Assembly (NCBI GenBank): GCA_037137375.1
Contig: JBAXKJ010000008.1
Location: forward strand, 102,312 to 166,311
Source: CAINVV01 sp037137375
Lineage (GTDB): Bacteria > Bacteroidota > Bacteroidia > Bacteroidales > Prolixibacteraceae
Direction: 5' to 3'
Length of the DNA: 64,000 nt
The translations under genes and the position numbers were made by a program. Below are positions 63,927-64,000 of the stretch, piece after piece. The stretch's first letter is position 1, and the number at the start of each line of letters is the position of its first letter. The notes beneath the pieces are model-generated. The model ran no database searches. It was given only the letters and a program-made list of their open reading frames with translations, and was not told where the DNA came from.

Positions 63927-64000
63927 ATGTCATTTCTCTCAGATAAAGTGGTACTCGAAGGATTAACCTTCGATGACGTGCTCTTAATACCCGATTATTC
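63927..64000 (+). CDS. guaB: IMP dehydrogenase, 5' end (continues outside window)
   Basis: Only the first 24 codons are present: MSFLSDKVVLEGLTFDDVLL followed by IPDY, the standard start of GuaB. The enzyme oxidises IMP to XMP on the way to GMP. The gene is divergent from recQ, 77 bases apart. Confidence 0.85.
   Translation, partial: MSFLSDKVVLEGLTFDDVLLIPDY

Overview
The window is a chromosomal segment of a Bacteroidota bacterium, probably class Bacteroidia; I cannot name the genus. The evidence is gene content (a Bacteroides-type serine palmitoyltransferase, a FISUMP lipoprotein, PstS/TPR/ExbB-ExbD-ExbD-TonB, an ApgM-type enzyme inside the threonine operon) and promoters of the phylum's form TTTG-N18/19-TAnnTTTG, seen well upstream of bcp-recA, the S9 peptidase and the fucosidase. 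Both ends are cut: an ABC-F ATPase lacks its 5' part at the left, and guaB is only begun at the right. I saw no rRNA, tRNA, CRISPR array, prophage or intact insertion sequence.

Layout. 1-7.5 kb: ABC-F end, then on the minus strand thrA-apgM-thrC (homoserine and threonine synthesis from aspartate) and bcp-recA. 7.6-13 kb: a TPR/double-SPOR protein, clpS, an ICMT-like methyltransferase, an S9 peptidase and a small membrane protein. 13.2-19.5 kb: a plus-strand energy-transduction operon (PstS-like lipoprotein, TPR protein, ExbB, two ExbD, TonB) closed by a strong terminator. 19.5-23.4 kb: an exported superoxide dismutase, malQ, and small YCII, VOC and SRPBCC proteins.

23.7-32.3 kb is the most unusual part: eight tightly spaced plus-strand genes encoding a LytS-like kinase, a LytTR regulator, a PqqD-like protein (RRE fold), an ATP-grasp ligase, a PLP-dependent decarboxylase, a urea-transporter-like membrane domain fused to an M23 peptidase, a putative outer-membrane barrel protein and a TPR protein. 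It looks like a self-regulated pathway that makes and exports or senses a ligated or decarboxylated amino-acid or peptide product. I cannot name the product.

32.4-38.8 kb: tandem M14 carboxypeptidase-like proteins, the first of which has lost the zinc and catalytic residues, then spt plus an SDR (probably sphingolipid base synthesis) and an acetate/succinate-type transporter. 38.8-45.4 kb: a short inverted-repeat element, a Tat-exported GH38 mannosidase, a GH29 fucosidase, and glpK-glpF. 45.5-49.3 kb: a Pif1-like helicase, a FISUMP lipoprotein and an orphan antitoxin-like gene. 49.5-54.6 kb: a type III restriction-modification operon with a Bro-N protein between mod and res. 54.6-58.2 kb: three small exported proteins with related N-terminal domains and a sialidase-like protein. 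58.2-64 kb: a minus-strand block of nucleic-acid enzymes (RhlE-type helicase, RlmI-like methyltransferase, 3'-5' exonuclease, DUF5063-like protein, RecQ), then guaB.
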